Origin: Paralvinella palmiformis
Lineage: Eukaryota; Annelida; Polychaeta; Terebellida; Alvinellidae
Direction of reading: 5' to 3'
Length of the DNA stretch: 64,000 nucleotides
Assembly (NCBI GenBank): GCA_025642065.1
Contig: JAODUP010000054.1
Location: 389,501 to 453,500 of the forward strand
Shown: positions 15,001-26,554 of the stretch, one piece after another
Layout of the letters: every line of letters starts with the position of its first letter
How positions within the stretch are numbered: position 1 is the stretch's first letter
Notes under the pieces: generated by a model
Database searches by the model: none
The model's input: the letters and a program-made list of their open reading frames with translations, nothing else
Told to the model about the DNA's origin: nothing
Made by a program: the position numbers and the translations under genes

Positions 15001-18000
15001 TCAGCTCCAAACTCAGATTGATGTGTTTCTTATTACTGCATATTTGGATAGATAAATAGAGGCTGCGAATACGAGATGACTCTGTAAGGTCTTGGGCATC
15101 TTTTATCAGGAACATTTCAATAAAAGGGGAAGTGTTTCAACATCTAACAAGGAAGCCACCTAAGCTGTAATAATCACGTAATCTGATCAACAAGCATTGC
15201 AATGGACCATTCTACAAAGGACCATCCTAGGATTAGTAATGAGGGGCAGACAAGTAAAGATATGAGAAGATCATTATCAGGAGTAAAAAAGCTTGACTCA
15301 TAGTGAGTGGCCTGAAATGGAGAAGGATTTAGTGTATGCCAAATACTTAACACTTCTACACAATCCCTAATCATACCTCAGCTTTTATTGCTCATCTAGA
15401 ATCACTCCAATATTATTTCCTTATCTGATATCAATAATTCCTTAACTCTCACTAAAATGTGCTATCTGGACTTTCTTCGGAATGAAATGATTTGCTTACA
15501 TTTCATCAGTTAATTCTACAATGTACACATTAAATGCAATAGCAGGAAACAGATAAACTTAACAATGAGCATTGGACTTAGCACCTAAAGGCAAAGGTCT
15601 AACAACACTCATTGTGTGACTATATCAATCATGCTGAAAGAACGAGGCAGTAATGAGATAAATATGACACAGCTGGTCAATTCTAAAATCCAAATCTCCC
15701 AAAGGGCATATGGACATATTGAGATTGACAGTGTCACATTGTCTGACAAGGGATAAGCTAAATTAAGTAACAACAAGTAACCAATCACCTTGAGAAATAA
15801 AAAGTATGAATATCACCATTTGATTTTTATAAATTTTATTTGGGAGTGTATTATTATTACATAGATCTAAAGTAGATTATAACTGCTGTGACAAGAAATG
15901 AACCTCACCATGACATCATACATTTCTCTCATGTGACATGTACAAATCCTGTCAACACAAGCACAGTGATTGTTAATCATGAAACTTGACTACAGCAGGG
16001 TATGACACAAAAAAATATGCAGCACTAGCCACTGTGGCTAGTGGATTTTGTGAGGTACTAACCAGGTATTTTTACTGGTCCTGATTTTGGGCGGACCTGA
16101 GCAAAGCAAGCAGCTGCGAGCACCTGCTAGGGGGTATGTGTGAAATTTTGCCCCCAAAGAAGCTATATATATGAAAGCCATGGTCTACCAATCTGCCACT
16201 TTGGACTTTTTTAGGTTTGAGTGTTGATTTCTCTTGCTCTTTCTGAGTGGATATTCTGTAATTTCCTCAAGCGGGAGTTTTCTTTTCTTCTCTGCATCAT
16301 TCTGATTTTTGCTATTTATTTCTGTTTTCTTCCATAATTTACCAAATGTATCCATGTTTACATCAAAATATGAAAGGTCAAATTGATAACAACATTTCAC
16401 TGAGTTGCTAATTTATTCTGTCTGCTTTAGGCTAGGTGGCGTCGTGTAAGTAATGTGGGATCAATCAAATGAATATTCCATAGCGGCATTCATCTCAAAA
16501 TGGTGTCCAGGTAAATAAAGTTGACAACTGTACTACACTTTATGCTCGCCAATGGTACCAAATATTAGCACTCGCCAGCGTGGCCAGTGCAGATCCGTTA
16601 ACACTTGCCGGGAGAAAGACTATGGCGAGTGGTCAATTTTGAACTCTGATACAGGTAATGATTGCAGCTAGTAGTCACTGCCAGATTTAACAGTTACCTT
16701 AACAAACGGTCTTAGCACACAAATTGATGAGACCCACTAAAATTTGAAAATACCTTGCAGAATGCCATTTAAAAACACCTACAACAGGCACCTTCTTCAC
16801 TCAATAGTATAAGAACATGTGGGTTCTATGTTATTCTGCTGTAGAGCATGAAGATTAACATTAGTTGTAAACATCACAAACAATCTTACACAATGACACA
16901 AGTAACAAGAGAATTATATATAGGTAAGATTAAATAATAATAATAAAATAGGATCAACATTCTGTTTTACCACATATGATTAAAAATTTCCCAGCAAATA
17001 ACTGAAGCCTAATTTTTGTTATAGGGAGAGTAAAAACTTTGCACAAGGTGGACATGAAACTATTCACTTGGACTTACTAATTCCAAAAATGATTAATTAA
17101 ATTCTAAGAATAAACACTATAACTAGTACAGGTAATAGATTTTTTTTATTACTTCTAAATTGCCCCCTACATACATGGAATTAAATACAGTAAAAAGTAT
17201 TTAAATACAAAAACATTTCATCAGATCAAATACAAATACTTCAAACAGTAAATGCATTAATACATTTTAATAGTATTTCAAATACAAGTACGTTTTGGGG
17301 GCATTATTTATTTCTGATGCAAATAATCATCCCACATTTCATCATATATGATAATGTAACATAATGTTACATCATTTTAATGTTGCACCATAGGAACAGA
17401 AGTGTTGTCTGTTAGATAATAACTGTGTTGAAAAGCTTATCCACTGAAGTTGATGATGCTGGTATTGACAATATGTTCAGGGCAAGCTTAACTTGTACAA
17501 TGTAATTGCTATTTCTTAGCATGGGGATTCCAAGCAAAGTGGATCTGTTTTTCTGCCAGACCGTGTTTTGAGATAGTCATGTAACTTCATCTGGCACACC
17601 AGTAAGATTTTTATTGGACTTTTTTTGGTACTTCTAAAAGCTTGAAAATCACTAGTGACTGAGATTTTCTAACTATGAATATTCAAGCTAAATTCACCAA
17701 ATAAAAATTATGTTTTAAAAGGGTGGGGGATTGTAATTTAACATGGGCACTTGGCCAGCACTGTTTGTAAGAAATACCATTTAAGGGGTAAAATAATGGT
17801 TATGGGGAAACCATTAATACACACAAGACTTACAATATTCTGTGCTTTGTGGTGCCCATGGATTTTTTTGTGCCATAGTTTAAAATATTGTGGGAATCCT
17901 GCAAACATCCATCCCAGAAGTGGACACTGACAATGAGCTGTAGCAATGTCAGTGTATTAGCTGAAGTACAATTTATAAATGAATGACATATGCTGGAATA

Positions 18001-21000
18001 GAAACCCTTTTATATGGAAAATGAGATCAGCTGGAATAGCAACCCTTTTATAAGGAAAAGGAGATCCACTCAAAGGACCTAAGCCACAAGAAACCAACAC
18101 ATTGATTAAAGTTAATACACCAAATATTTAAACACTTTACATTATGGAATGCTGAAATATAAGTGAAGAAATATTTTAATACTTTAAAAAATGACTCCAC
18201 AATTTGAGGCATTTTAGAGAAATTCTAGACATATGAAATGTCAAAATGGTTCCTCATTCAGAGTGGGAATGCCAGTGTATGAAATCAAACCATTCTCAGC
18301 TGATAGAAGATCACTCTTTTGTACAAGCTGCTACAAGATTTGTTTTTGTATTCTTGAGCTTTTTTCTTCTTGTAGCTATCACAGTTGTGCACCAATTATT
18401 ACAGTAAGCAATAATACTGATAGTAAGCAGTCAAAAGACTTTACATCATTTTGGAATTTCCCAAATTTAAGTCCACTCCTGATTGGCTGGTCTAATACAA
18501 AAACTAAATTAACATATCTGAAGAGAGAACAGGTCCACTGGCTAAAGATCAAATGTTTATAATCCAGTTAGATATAGAGTAGAATGACCCCTTTTCTATT
18601 AGTATCACATCAGAATACACACCTAAAATAAATGTAACTATGTGCCTAATCTACATAAAAAAATGGTATTTACCGGTAACCTATATTTTGACCTATCTGT
18701 GTTTGTTTACAACATCATCTCAGTCCAGGCTACTCTTAATTATTTTCTAGTCTTTTAGTATTACTCTTTTTACGCTCATTCTATGCAAAGATTTCATAAT
18801 AAGAGTAATGTATTACTATGTTTGTAATATTATTACAGTCAGAAGGCAATATAACCTGTTACTATTAGTATTAAATTTGTATCAATTTCATTTGTTATAT
18901 GTAATATAAAATGTTTAATTGTATTCATTCAAAGAGAAAAGAAAGTACATATTATATAGCCTCTATTAACATGGCCTCTTCTTGTTTGCATTTTTAATAC
19001 ATTAAACAACTTAAACACTAGTTAACTAACTGTTTAGAAACTACTGACCCTCTTCTGTTAAGTGAGATTAATGATTGTTTGTTCATACCACAGTTAACAT
19101 GTAAGTTCCTAATGTTGAGTATTAGAGCTGGATCAATAATGGCGTGTCCACTTGTGATTGTTACCAATTACTGTGGTGTAATGTAGAACAGTACACATAA
19201 AAAAGCTTTAGTTCTAAGTATTACTATTAGTGTTTAACACCCTATATTGATATGGGGCCAATTCAATTCCGGAATTAGAATTGATGATCAATTCCAATTC
19301 TGGAATTTTGAATTGGACTTTTCTACAAAAAAATTTACTGTTTAATTCAGAAATATTTCTTCCATGACATAGGAATATTTCCTTTACTATCAATATGCCA
19401 CTTTTATTACCATTATATTGTTTACATTCACCATATATTACTATTACACCAAGTTCAGTTTCAACATCCAGATTGCACTCAGTGAACTAACCATTTTTAT
19501 AGTTTATTCGGAAGACTGAAACAGAGAAGATTTTACTTATTTTAATGGCAAACAATCAAAAAAAAATTAAGGTGCTATCAACATCACCTTTCATTTGATA
19601 AGATTATATTCAAAATCTGTGCCCATCACCTTTACGATTAGAAGCTGCTTTTATGATAAAGCTATGCTATTGGGAATCACACAGAAACTAGTAAGGTATT
19701 GGTTGTAATGACTTCCAGTATGAAAAGGCATTCTTCCAAATAATGATTATCGAAATTCTAAAATAATACTTATTAATTTAATGTGGTACTGCATTGTGCT
19801 GTTATCTAATAAGTCAAGTGGCCATCTGGGTAATAATTATGATTACATGTAATCACATAACAATTTTCCCCTGTACTAAAGTATAACATAACAAATTGCC
19901 TGCTTTAAGTTTAATAACCGACAAAGATTAAAACATTTACTGTTTCTTTCACTTTCATACCGGGTTGCCTGTATAATATGTGGTGTGAAATGACACCAGT
20001 GATATCAACAATTCCAAGCACTATTCATTTTAGGATGGGTATAAAAGTTAAAATCAGACCTTTCAACACAATAGATGTTCTTTTAATCAACGATCAATGA
20101 CTGGATAAAAAGTATATAGTGTTTGAATTGTTGATGCACGTTGTTTACATATATTACACCTTTTCATTGGTGCAACATCATTTCTATGGCACTTCTTGTT
20201 TTGTTTTATTCAGGGTTGGATTTTAGGCACCCCAAGCCCATTTTGCTGACAATGATTTCAAGTTCCTTAATTAATAAATAACTCTGATTCCACATCTTGC
20301 AGCACTCTTTTCTGCATTCATAGAACTGTCAGATGGCCATATCAGGTAGTGTCTTGTAAATTTAAACTAATAATAACTCCACATCACTGAAAAACACATA
20401 AATAGTGCGAACTTCGTGGAGATCTACTTAAAATCAGCATCGAAAATATCACGATAACGACACTGTGCACTTATATTTTTATTGTGAAATCCCAACTAAA
20501 GGAAGAATATGTTATAGAAAACATTGTTGTGGGCCAGATGATGGCCTAACTGAATATGAATGTAAAAATAAAACAAAACATGAGTAATCCAGAATATGTA
20601 TCATTGGGCATTAATAAATGGTTGGGTACCTAATCTGGCAAATCTTTCAGAAACTAGAACTTTGTATAAAAAAATTCCAACCGACCCTATGTTTTCAGTG
20701 ATTTATTTTATTTTTGTCCCGAACGACCCTAATTTTTGGAAAGCAAATTTTCCATAAAACAAGTATTAAAAAAACAATGGGCTTAGGAGTTAAAATAACA
20801 GATACTTTCATTTTGGATATGAAATTGTTACAGATGGGGAATAGTAGAACTGATAAAGGTTAATTCCAGGAATACAACAATGGCTAGTTAATTACTAATG
20901 ATCTAGCATTGCCATATCATTTATTATATATGAACATAGATAAACTGGAAAAGATTTGTTACCCCATATTTGGCAGACCACTGGAGGCAAAAATCTATTC

Positions 21001-24000
21001 GTTAATTTTATACAGAACATCAAACAAGTGGTACAAATAGAATCATTATCTTTCTATATTTAATACATAACATATGCCATATTTAGATTAAGCAGGCATG
21101 AAAACTATTTATAACAAACACTGAGGTAAAACATCTGCCCATAACCCACTATTTATCAGTCTGTGTCAATAATGTCTGAAACAAATTGCATCACCTTTAT
21201 TGTCCAATCAAATGTTTAGCTCATATCACCATTTCTTATCACAAGTCATGTTTAAAAGTTCAATATTGAGCACCATTTATTAATCAATTCCTATATGTAC
21301 ATGTATTGTTGGATATTGCCTAAACAAATGGCCACTGGTATACTATTCCTTAGACATTTGATTAATTTGAGTCTGTCCATTATATTCCACCTACTATTGT
21401 TAGGGTATTGTTCCCTTTCTTCCCCATTCAAAGGGGAGAAAATCAACCCTGTTTAGTGAATTGACAATCTCCTAGAAACAAGCATATTGTCAGGATGATA
21501 GAGTAATACATCTTCCATAGTAAAGAAGAAACCAACTGGTAACATGTGACACTGACAGTGTCTGAGATAATTACAATTAGATTATTGTGTGTCAAAGACA
21601 ATTAGAGGGAAAATATGCTTGTGGCAATGTATCCTTAAATCAGTGATTTATGTTTAACTAATTGGTGGTTAGACGTCCCTGGTATATAGCTGAGAAGTAT
21701 ATCCTAAAGAAATTGAAAAAATCAGATGAATCACCCAATACACATATATAACACATAGATAACACCAAACAAAATCATGTGAAGACCAGGCATGGCGTAA
21801 TCGATTACATGATCACAAGTAATTGTAATCACCATTTCCAGATACAATGTAATCATAATCAATTATGTCTGATTGTAATCGATTATGAGTGCATTGTAAG
21901 AATTGCGATTACTTTTATGATTATGCAAGGTGCCAAAACATCTATTTGGTTTCATTCCCATCTCAACCAGAAGTGAGTTTTTAAACTGTATTTCTTGTAT
22001 ATATTTTAATTGTCCTATATATTATATTTATATATAGACTTTACACATAATGCATTTTGTTACTAATATATATTTCCCAAATATTCAAACAATTCCAATT
22101 CTATTTAAATGCATGATGATGGATTTTAATGGAACATTAATGCTTCTATATCGTTATGAAAATTGGATCTTTATCTATATTTTAAATCAGTTCAGCTGTG
22201 ATCTTGTTGTCAAGGCAACTAACCACTACTGGTTCATATGTAACTAGACATTTTGTGCTTTAATTAGCAGGGCTCCACCTTTGTGTGTCGTATAATGCAT
22301 TATATTTTGGGGGGCAGTGGTTAAACTAGTAGATAGTGTAAATCACCTGGTTATAATAAATGATGTAAACAATGGAATAAAGGCCCTACCAAATGTTTCA
22401 CTGCTAATTGACTTAACTGACCAGGTGACATAAGGGGTTAATGTTCCATTGATACCTGTTAATCACACTAAAAGTTCATTATGCTAGGTAATTGCCCACA
22501 TGGTCAAATTGCCTCTGGTATGAGGGCATCATTTTAGAATTTTCGTCCCATGTTTGAACCCTTGCCACACCTAAACTATCTACTTAATACGGATGAGCAT
22601 TCTTTTCAGGTAGCTCCTATCAGCATACACTTCAAATCAAATTTCATTTTCAGTCTACGATGAAAAGACAGGTGGTAGTGTTCCCCTGTTGTTGTTGTTT
22701 TTTTTTTGGGGGGGGGGGAATCCGCAGTGAATAAAATGCCAATTCAACTGTATCTATTTCTACAAATATCATAGAAAAACAAAAAGGGAGTTTAAATTCA
22801 TACTGCCCATGTGCAATTATGTATAATCGAAGGTTTCAACTACACATCTGCAAAATACCAAAAAATATTCGCATATGAAACGACTAGCCAGCATTATTAG
22901 GGTGAAAATCGTCCGACCCTCCCCTATGTTAAATTGACCATAAATCCATCAATAATTGCAATTTGGAACTTTGTTTGTAGCCATGGTTTATATAGATGTA
23001 CACATGAGAGAATTTCATACAAATCCAAGATAGTCATCCTGGAGCCTCTGGGTGAGTTGGCATGGAATGACCTAATTGCATTATTTGCTCCTATTTCCTA
23101 TGGTGAATATTGATCTCAGAAATATTAAAACAAATTAATGTTGTACAATGAAATCAAAGTCTGTTCTAAAAGCAATCTTAATTGATTACATTCAGAATGA
23201 ATGTAACTGTAATTATAGTATTCTCAGGTAATCGTAATCGATTACTGTGGCCCTATAATTGCACCAACCCTGGTGAATACTGAATTCCAATCAACTTCTC
23301 CAACTTATGACTACGTCTTTGTAACTAAGTTCAGAAGCAGCTCAACATCAAATTATCTAAATATTTCAGTTATTTAGCTTTGATGTTTGTCACATCTGCC
23401 ACATACAGCTGAATCCATAAGTAAACAAACCACAAACAGGTATAAGCTGGATTCAAACCCACAACTGGAGGTTTGGAACACAGTATTCTAACCACTGGAC
23501 TATTGGAGTGCTCTGTCTAGTTATCTAAGTAACACAAGTATATTTTACTGAATCAGTAACAGAAAATGATGACTAGGCCTTAAGTCTGATCCTCAATACT
23601 CACTTAAAGGGACAGTCCACCCTCAGAAAATAATTTGTAAATATATAATGCTAGAACAGTAACCAAAAATTCCACAATAATGATCACGAAATATACCTAA
23701 TATCATAGAGGGAAATAATCCAAATTATGGGAGGGCTGCCATTACAGCTGCACCAAAAGCCAGATTTGAAGGTGGGGAGAAAACTGGAATGCTGTTGATG
23801 ACATATGGCCAAATCCTCAGAGAATTAAGATGATTCTATGAAACATCCCATTACATATAACAAATAACTCTGGGATTTGAAACATGGCCCAGAGATCAGC
23901 ATGCAACAACATTCACTGTGGGAATGTAATCATCAAATCCACAGGATGCCAATATTATTCTTTTGTGATAACAAATACTTATTTTCAAAGATAATTTTTG

Positions 24001-25270
24001 ATATCATTCAATGAGTGAATAGAAAAACGAGGCAATCAGTTAACAAAGCATCAAAACTGATGATGATTGATGTTTTAGCTTCTCAATACAACTGACACAA
24101 AACAAGGACTTAAGGAATAGATCGACATGCTTGGATTTGCTCAACAGCGACTTGGACTTGCTTGGTTGTGAGACTCTGGTCTCTGTATGTCTGATGCAGA
24201 CAGTAAGCAGGGAGATGGTTCAGTATTATGGCCTAATCAACTCGTTTCTAACCCAAGCAAATTTATCCCATTCTAACAGATACTTTTCATGACATGTTGC
24301 CCATTTTATATTATATCAGTTACAAAGCAAAAACTTGAGGTTTAAGATGTTACAGCTAGTGATGACGGATTAAGATATTATATAATAATCCACTAGCAGT
24401 ATAATTCTATACATATGAACTCCCACTTACAGATGGCAATACAGTTTGAAATAGTATAAACATACATTCAGTATAGTGTAACTGAATTTGGTTGCCTCTT
24501 TAAGCACAGGTGGCACCATATATAAATATATATAGTAATTTCTGAGGAAAAGATTCATAATTGCAGGGCAGTTGAGAATAACAAATATAGGAGCTTGAGA
24601 AAATGTATATCCAATCAACCGAGTAGATTGCTGGGCTAGCTATCACGATTTCAAATAATTATCAAAGAATAAAACAACTTTTGTACTATAGCGCCGTGAT
24701 TTACTTTGGCAACAGTGTAATGTTTATCTAAACTGTACTATCTGTAGCCCACCCTAAGCAGGCTAAGGGCCAAGCCAGAGTTGAAATAAAAAGTTATTAT
24801 AATCAAGGGAATGGTTCACTGCAGAGATGCTGAAAAACGTTCTGGTTTACTCTATGCTTAATGTTAAATATAAACTTATTACAAGTACTGCAAGACTTTG
24901 TAGTTGTAGATCTACTACTAGTTGGAGACACTAGATCTAAATAATATAAGCCAATGTCATTTCAGAATTTAAAGCTGACCTTTAAAATGGACATTGCATA
25001 TAGTGAAACCATTTAACACTAAGTCACAACAAAGGATCCGGTTCTCGCATATATGGAAATAAATATATTATATTGCTAATGAACTACTTATTAAACTGAA
25101 CGGCATGTCCTGTAACCTGTTTGACTTTCGATGTTTTGGCTTGCCTTCGACTCACCTTCATCGCGAGCAACGTCTTTGACGCTGGAAATATTATTTTGCA
25201 TATTGCTCGCTTCCTTTTTCAGCTCAATATCTATATTGGGATCACTGTTTACTTCTGTAACACCCGTCAT
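70..25270 (-). CDS. CLUH: CLUH / clustered mitochondria protein homolog (clueless family), 27 exons, 3' end outside window
   Basis: Cytosolic mRNA-binding protein. In the CLUH/clueless/Clu1 family it binds transcripts of nuclear-encoded mitochondrial proteins and controls mitochondrial distribution and metabolism. Exons, 5' to 3' on the minus strand: 25270-25156, 14807-14554, 14018-13847, 13319-13179, 12798-12686, 12146-12077, 11886-11802, 11655-11577, 9390-9344, 9231-9128, 8953-8817, 7913-7822, 7679-7577, 6386-6266, 6007-5916, 5577-5537, 4948-4894, 4758-4680, 4556-4454, 4130-4037, 3901-3790, 2883-2756, 2628-2551, 2005-1935, 1777-1705, 1575-1414, 127-70. All phases join in frame (2779 nt, 926 codons). 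Landmarks: Clu-N domain about residues 100-180 ([17 protein letters not shown]); CLU domain from about 390 with [19 protein letters not shown] (about 405-425) and [20 protein letters not shown] (about 608-627); conserved helical segment [20 protein letters not shown] in exon 26; basic run KRNKKKNK in exon 27. The family is usually near 1300 residues, so about 30 percent, including the TPRs, lies outside the window. Every intron is GT-AG except intron 6 (GC-AG). Confidence 0.95.
5801..5892. repeat. Perfect 46-bp tandem duplication in CLUH intron 15
   Basis: Two adjacent copies of a 46-base unit (5801-5846 and 5847-5892) are identical by eye, both starting gggcaaacatcatggaaata. They lie between exons 15 and 16, starting only 24 bases past the exon 15 splice donor. 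Identity suggests a recent duplication. No coding role. Confidence 0.95.
9736..10175 (+). repeat. Dispersed repeat family R, copy 1
   Basis: From about 9850 to 10165 this copy matches 20485-20780 over long blocks (for example gaaatcccaactaaa, gtaatccagaatatgtatca, gaccctatgttttcagtgat, gaccctaatttttgga). Its left part (gtggaactgacttgtcatca then cttggattaggcca) resembles 42818-42860. It lies inside the putative hAT insertion. No coding potential was recognised. Confidence 0.75.
10150..10325 (-). repeat. tRNA-derived SINE copy, minus strand
   Basis: Read on the minus strand it has an A-box-like stretch (gtggtagtgtgggtgaacag) and a B-box-like ctgggttcagaccctgg. These are followed by a body (ggttcatctattacttcacc) that parallels the SINEs at 26555 and 29675. 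Pol III internal promoter boxes plus shared tails identify one SINE family with at least three copies here. Confidence 0.65.
12077..12146 (-). CDS. CLUH: CLUH exon 6, followed by a GC-AG intron
   Basis: The exon encodes [20 protein letters not shown] then RMH, a block conserved in CLUH proteins. It ends CAT G followed by GCAAGT at 12076-12071. The next exon starts at 11886 with GT GAT CTC after a good AG, restoring Gly-Asp-Leu as expected from the family (MHGDL). No GT donor keeps the frame here, so a GC-AG intron is the direct reading. The rest of the donor (AAGT) matches the stronger consensus typical of GC donors. Confidence 0.9.
14554..14807 (-). CDS. CLUH: CLUH exon 2 (acidic linker and start of Clu-N domain)
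   Basis: The exon is preceded by a polypyrimidine tract and AG (tttctttctag), begins GA-ATG, and ends after CTG CCG at donor GTGGGT. A donor two bases further in, GTATTC, would break the frame. Residues 40-100 are Glu/Ser/Asp-rich ([19 protein letters not shown]). The conserved Clu-N start [20 protein letters not shown] follows. The internal ATG at 14805-14803 could serve as a start if a downstream promoter exists. Because the exon opens with two bases before that ATG and a strong acceptor, it is more naturally an internal exon. Confidence 0.9.
16020..16650 (-). mobile_element. hAT-like element remnant with a truncated open frame
   Basis: The right boundary, read on the minus strand, is CAGAGTTCAAAATTGACCAC TCGCC, a hAT-type terminus. 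About 250 bases inside is a minus-strand frame (16400-16185, 71 codons) whose product is Lys/Glu-rich (internal Met at 16349 gives [18 protein letters not shown]). It ends in a basic stretch ([14 protein letters not shown]), which could be a nuclear-localisation signal. The left part contains the partly palindromic tagccactgtggctagtgg, echoed at about 43110. I do not recognise the protein beyond a transposase N-terminus-like composition. There is no catalytic region, so it is a fragment. Confidence 0.4.
17992..18067. repeat. 38-bp imperfect tandem duplication
   Basis: Two adjacent 38-base units (17992-18029, 18030-18067) both start gctggaatag and contain acccttttata; they differ at a handful of positions. 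Intronic, no evident function. Confidence 0.85.
19250..19375. repeat. Dispersed AATTCC-rich repeat, copy 1
   Basis: Contains ggggccaattcaattccgg, several GAATT/AATTCC motifs and taattcagaaatatttc then ttccatgaca. The same arrangement recurs at 37615-37820, including the shared block taattcagaaatatttc. It is likely the terminus of an uncharacterised DNA element. Confidence 0.6.
20485..20785 (+). repeat. Dispersed repeat family R, copy 2
   Basis: Parallels 9850-10165 with small indels: gaaatcccaactaaa, agaaaacattgttgtggg, gtaatccagaatatgtatca, gaccctatgttttcagtgat, then ataaaacaagtattaaaaaa. Same orientation as copy 1. Flanking termini are not clear. Confidence 0.8.
21786..23277. mobile_element. 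Putative non-autonomous DNA element with GTAATCGATTAC termini
   Basis: The left end reads ccaggcatggcgtaatcgat and continues with repeated GTAATC/GATTAC words. The right end, read in reverse, is ccagggttggtgcaattata followed within 15 bases by cagtaatcgattacg. The palindromic GTAATCGATTAC word near both inward-facing ends suggests a hAT-type MITE family with subterminal repeats. The interior shows no transposase. The two ends might instead be two separate truncated copies. Confidence 0.4.
23441..23515 (-). repeat. tRNA-like SINE head (minus strand)
   Basis: On the minus strand it reads tagtccagtggttagaatac then gtgggtttgaatccagc. These are good A-box (TRGYNNARTGG-like) and B-box (GGTTTGAATCC) sequences with tRNA-like spacing. 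The acceptor stem does not close convincingly and no anticodon arm could be fixed, so I call a SINE or tRNA pseudogene rather than a functional tRNA. Confidence 0.5.
25156..25270 (-). CDS. CLUH: CLUH probable first coding exon (38 codons + 1 nt)
   Basis: On the minus strand an ATG at 25270-25268 opens a 38-codon frame beginning [20 protein letters not shown], followed by a consensus donor GTGAGT at 25155-25150. An in-frame TAA sits two codons upstream (taa gat ATG), so this ATG begins its frame. The exon ends in phase 1 (GAA G). The next exon, at 14807, begins GA just before ATG, so the junction makes a Gly codon and runs directly into the next ATG in frame. The acidic, low-complexity N-terminus fits the variable N-termini of CLUH proteins. 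This makes intron 1 about 10.3 kb long. The alternative is that the ATG at 14805 is used from another promoter. The exon is overlapped by a long plus-strand frame that I treat as antisense. Confidence 0.72.
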
Positions 25271-25420
25271 ATCTTATTTGTTTCCTGTAACACAAACACG
25301 TGTAACTTCGTTAAAGCGTGCTGTACACAGAAGGGCAGACAGACACGAGCGGCCTTGACCTTTGTCATGACAAATACTAAACACTACAACGTGATTGCTT
25401 CGCCTTATGCACTATCCGAT
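25271..25420 (-). promoter_or_regulatory. Probable CLUH 5' UTR / promoter-proximal region with an ERR-like half-site
   Basis: Immediately upstream of the CLUH start on the minus strand, the sequence is richer in CG dinucleotides than its surroundings and carries CAAAGGTCA (plus-strand TGACCTTTG, 25356-25364). This matches the extended nuclear-receptor half-site TNAAGGTCA at eight of nine positions. A possible 3' splice site (gtgttacag) lies about 14 bases upstream of the ATG, so the transcription start could also be further away. The microsatellite begins at about 25429. No TATA box is obvious. Confidence 0.3.
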
Positions 25421-25427
25421 TATAACC

Positions 25428-25557
<130 letters not shown>

Positions 25558-25664
25558 CCAGAAAGTCGCAATCATAATTTTATTATCTACCTGATGAATA
25601 GTCCATATGTTATAATTACGATTTGTGATTATCTCTGCAAGTGTTCTTTTACACATACATACAC

Positions 25665-25870
25665 AGAGAGAGAGAGGGGGGTTTAACCAAGCTAGGCAGG
25701 TCTCAGAGGAGGGACTAGACAAAACCCAACACCTGTGACCTAGTCATCCAGGTTGGGCTTGGGGCTAACAACCCCACCCCGTAATAACAAGCCCGTTACG
25801 GATACTACTATGACAATTACATTGTTGTTGTAGCCTTATGTCCCACTGGGGACGAAGAGGATAAAAATAA
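25665..25870 (+). repeat. Dispersed repeat family S, copy 1
   Basis: Shares long blocks with 52160-52350: gtttaaccaagc, ggcaggtctc, gaggaggga, ccaggttggg, ggggctaacaacc, then gacaattacattgttgttgt and agccttatgtcccactgggg. Copies are roughly 200 bases, in the same orientation. Probably a piece of a larger transposon that I could not name. Confidence 0.8.
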
Positions 25871-26052
25871 ATTACATATTCACTTGAAAGTATTTATAAG
25901 GTTGAATTACTATTAGATTAGATGGCGTTGAATTCGAATTGTTTACCATTACGTGGCTGACTATATAGTGCTTAATTGATGTCTTTGTCATCAAATCGAA
26001 CATAATGATTTAGATCCAACCTCTCAGTATCATTCAGAGTTTTCAATGCTTG

Positions 26053-26053
<1 letters not shown>

Positions 26054-26127
<74 letters not shown>
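26054..26127. repeat. (TA)n microsatellite
   Basis: About 74 bases of uninterrupted alternating TA. Confidence 0.98.
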
Positions 26128-26130
<3 letters not shown>

Positions 26131-26554
26131 CATTGATATTAAATTCAATTATCCTAACCGTTTAAGATAGTATATCTATTTTATTTTGGGTTTTGCAGGA
26201 TCTTCTGTAAATCCTATGTATCTCATCTGTACCAAGAGAGCCACATAACATCCTCACACTCCATATAAGAACGTGCCTTTGTGATAAAGCTATACCACTT
26301 AGATCAGGTCTGATCCGGGCAGCAGAACGTTGTACGGATTAAAACTGATACACTTCGGATATAAATTGTTAATAGAATTTCATACTTTGTCAAATAAGCC
26401 AGTGACTGTTTTTTCTTCTTCTTTACTTCGGCGCCAGGCATACATGGGACACATAGTTATATACGATCCTCACAGAGCACTACTAAGTACGATGCCGGAA
26501 CGTTCCCAAGTCCAAATGTTTTTCTCTACTTGTAGGGCTGAGGGCGCCTCCATG

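Larger units (their letters stand above)
14808..25155. other. CLUH intron 1 (about 10.3 kb), repeat-rich
   Basis: No conserved coding exon was recognised here. It holds a hAT-like remnant (16020-16650), a 38-bp tandem duplication (17992-18067), repeat copies near 19250 and 20485, a GTAATCGATTAC element (21786-23275), a tRNA-like SINE (23441-23515) and a TTAA-type MITE terminus (about 23607). The remainder is AT-rich sequence in which I see nothing specific. The small open frames scattered through it show no recognisable domain. Confidence 0.7.

Noticed and set aside
23441..23515. Functional tRNA gene
   Set aside because: A and B boxes are present, but I could not close an acceptor stem or anticodon arm; more likely a SINE head.
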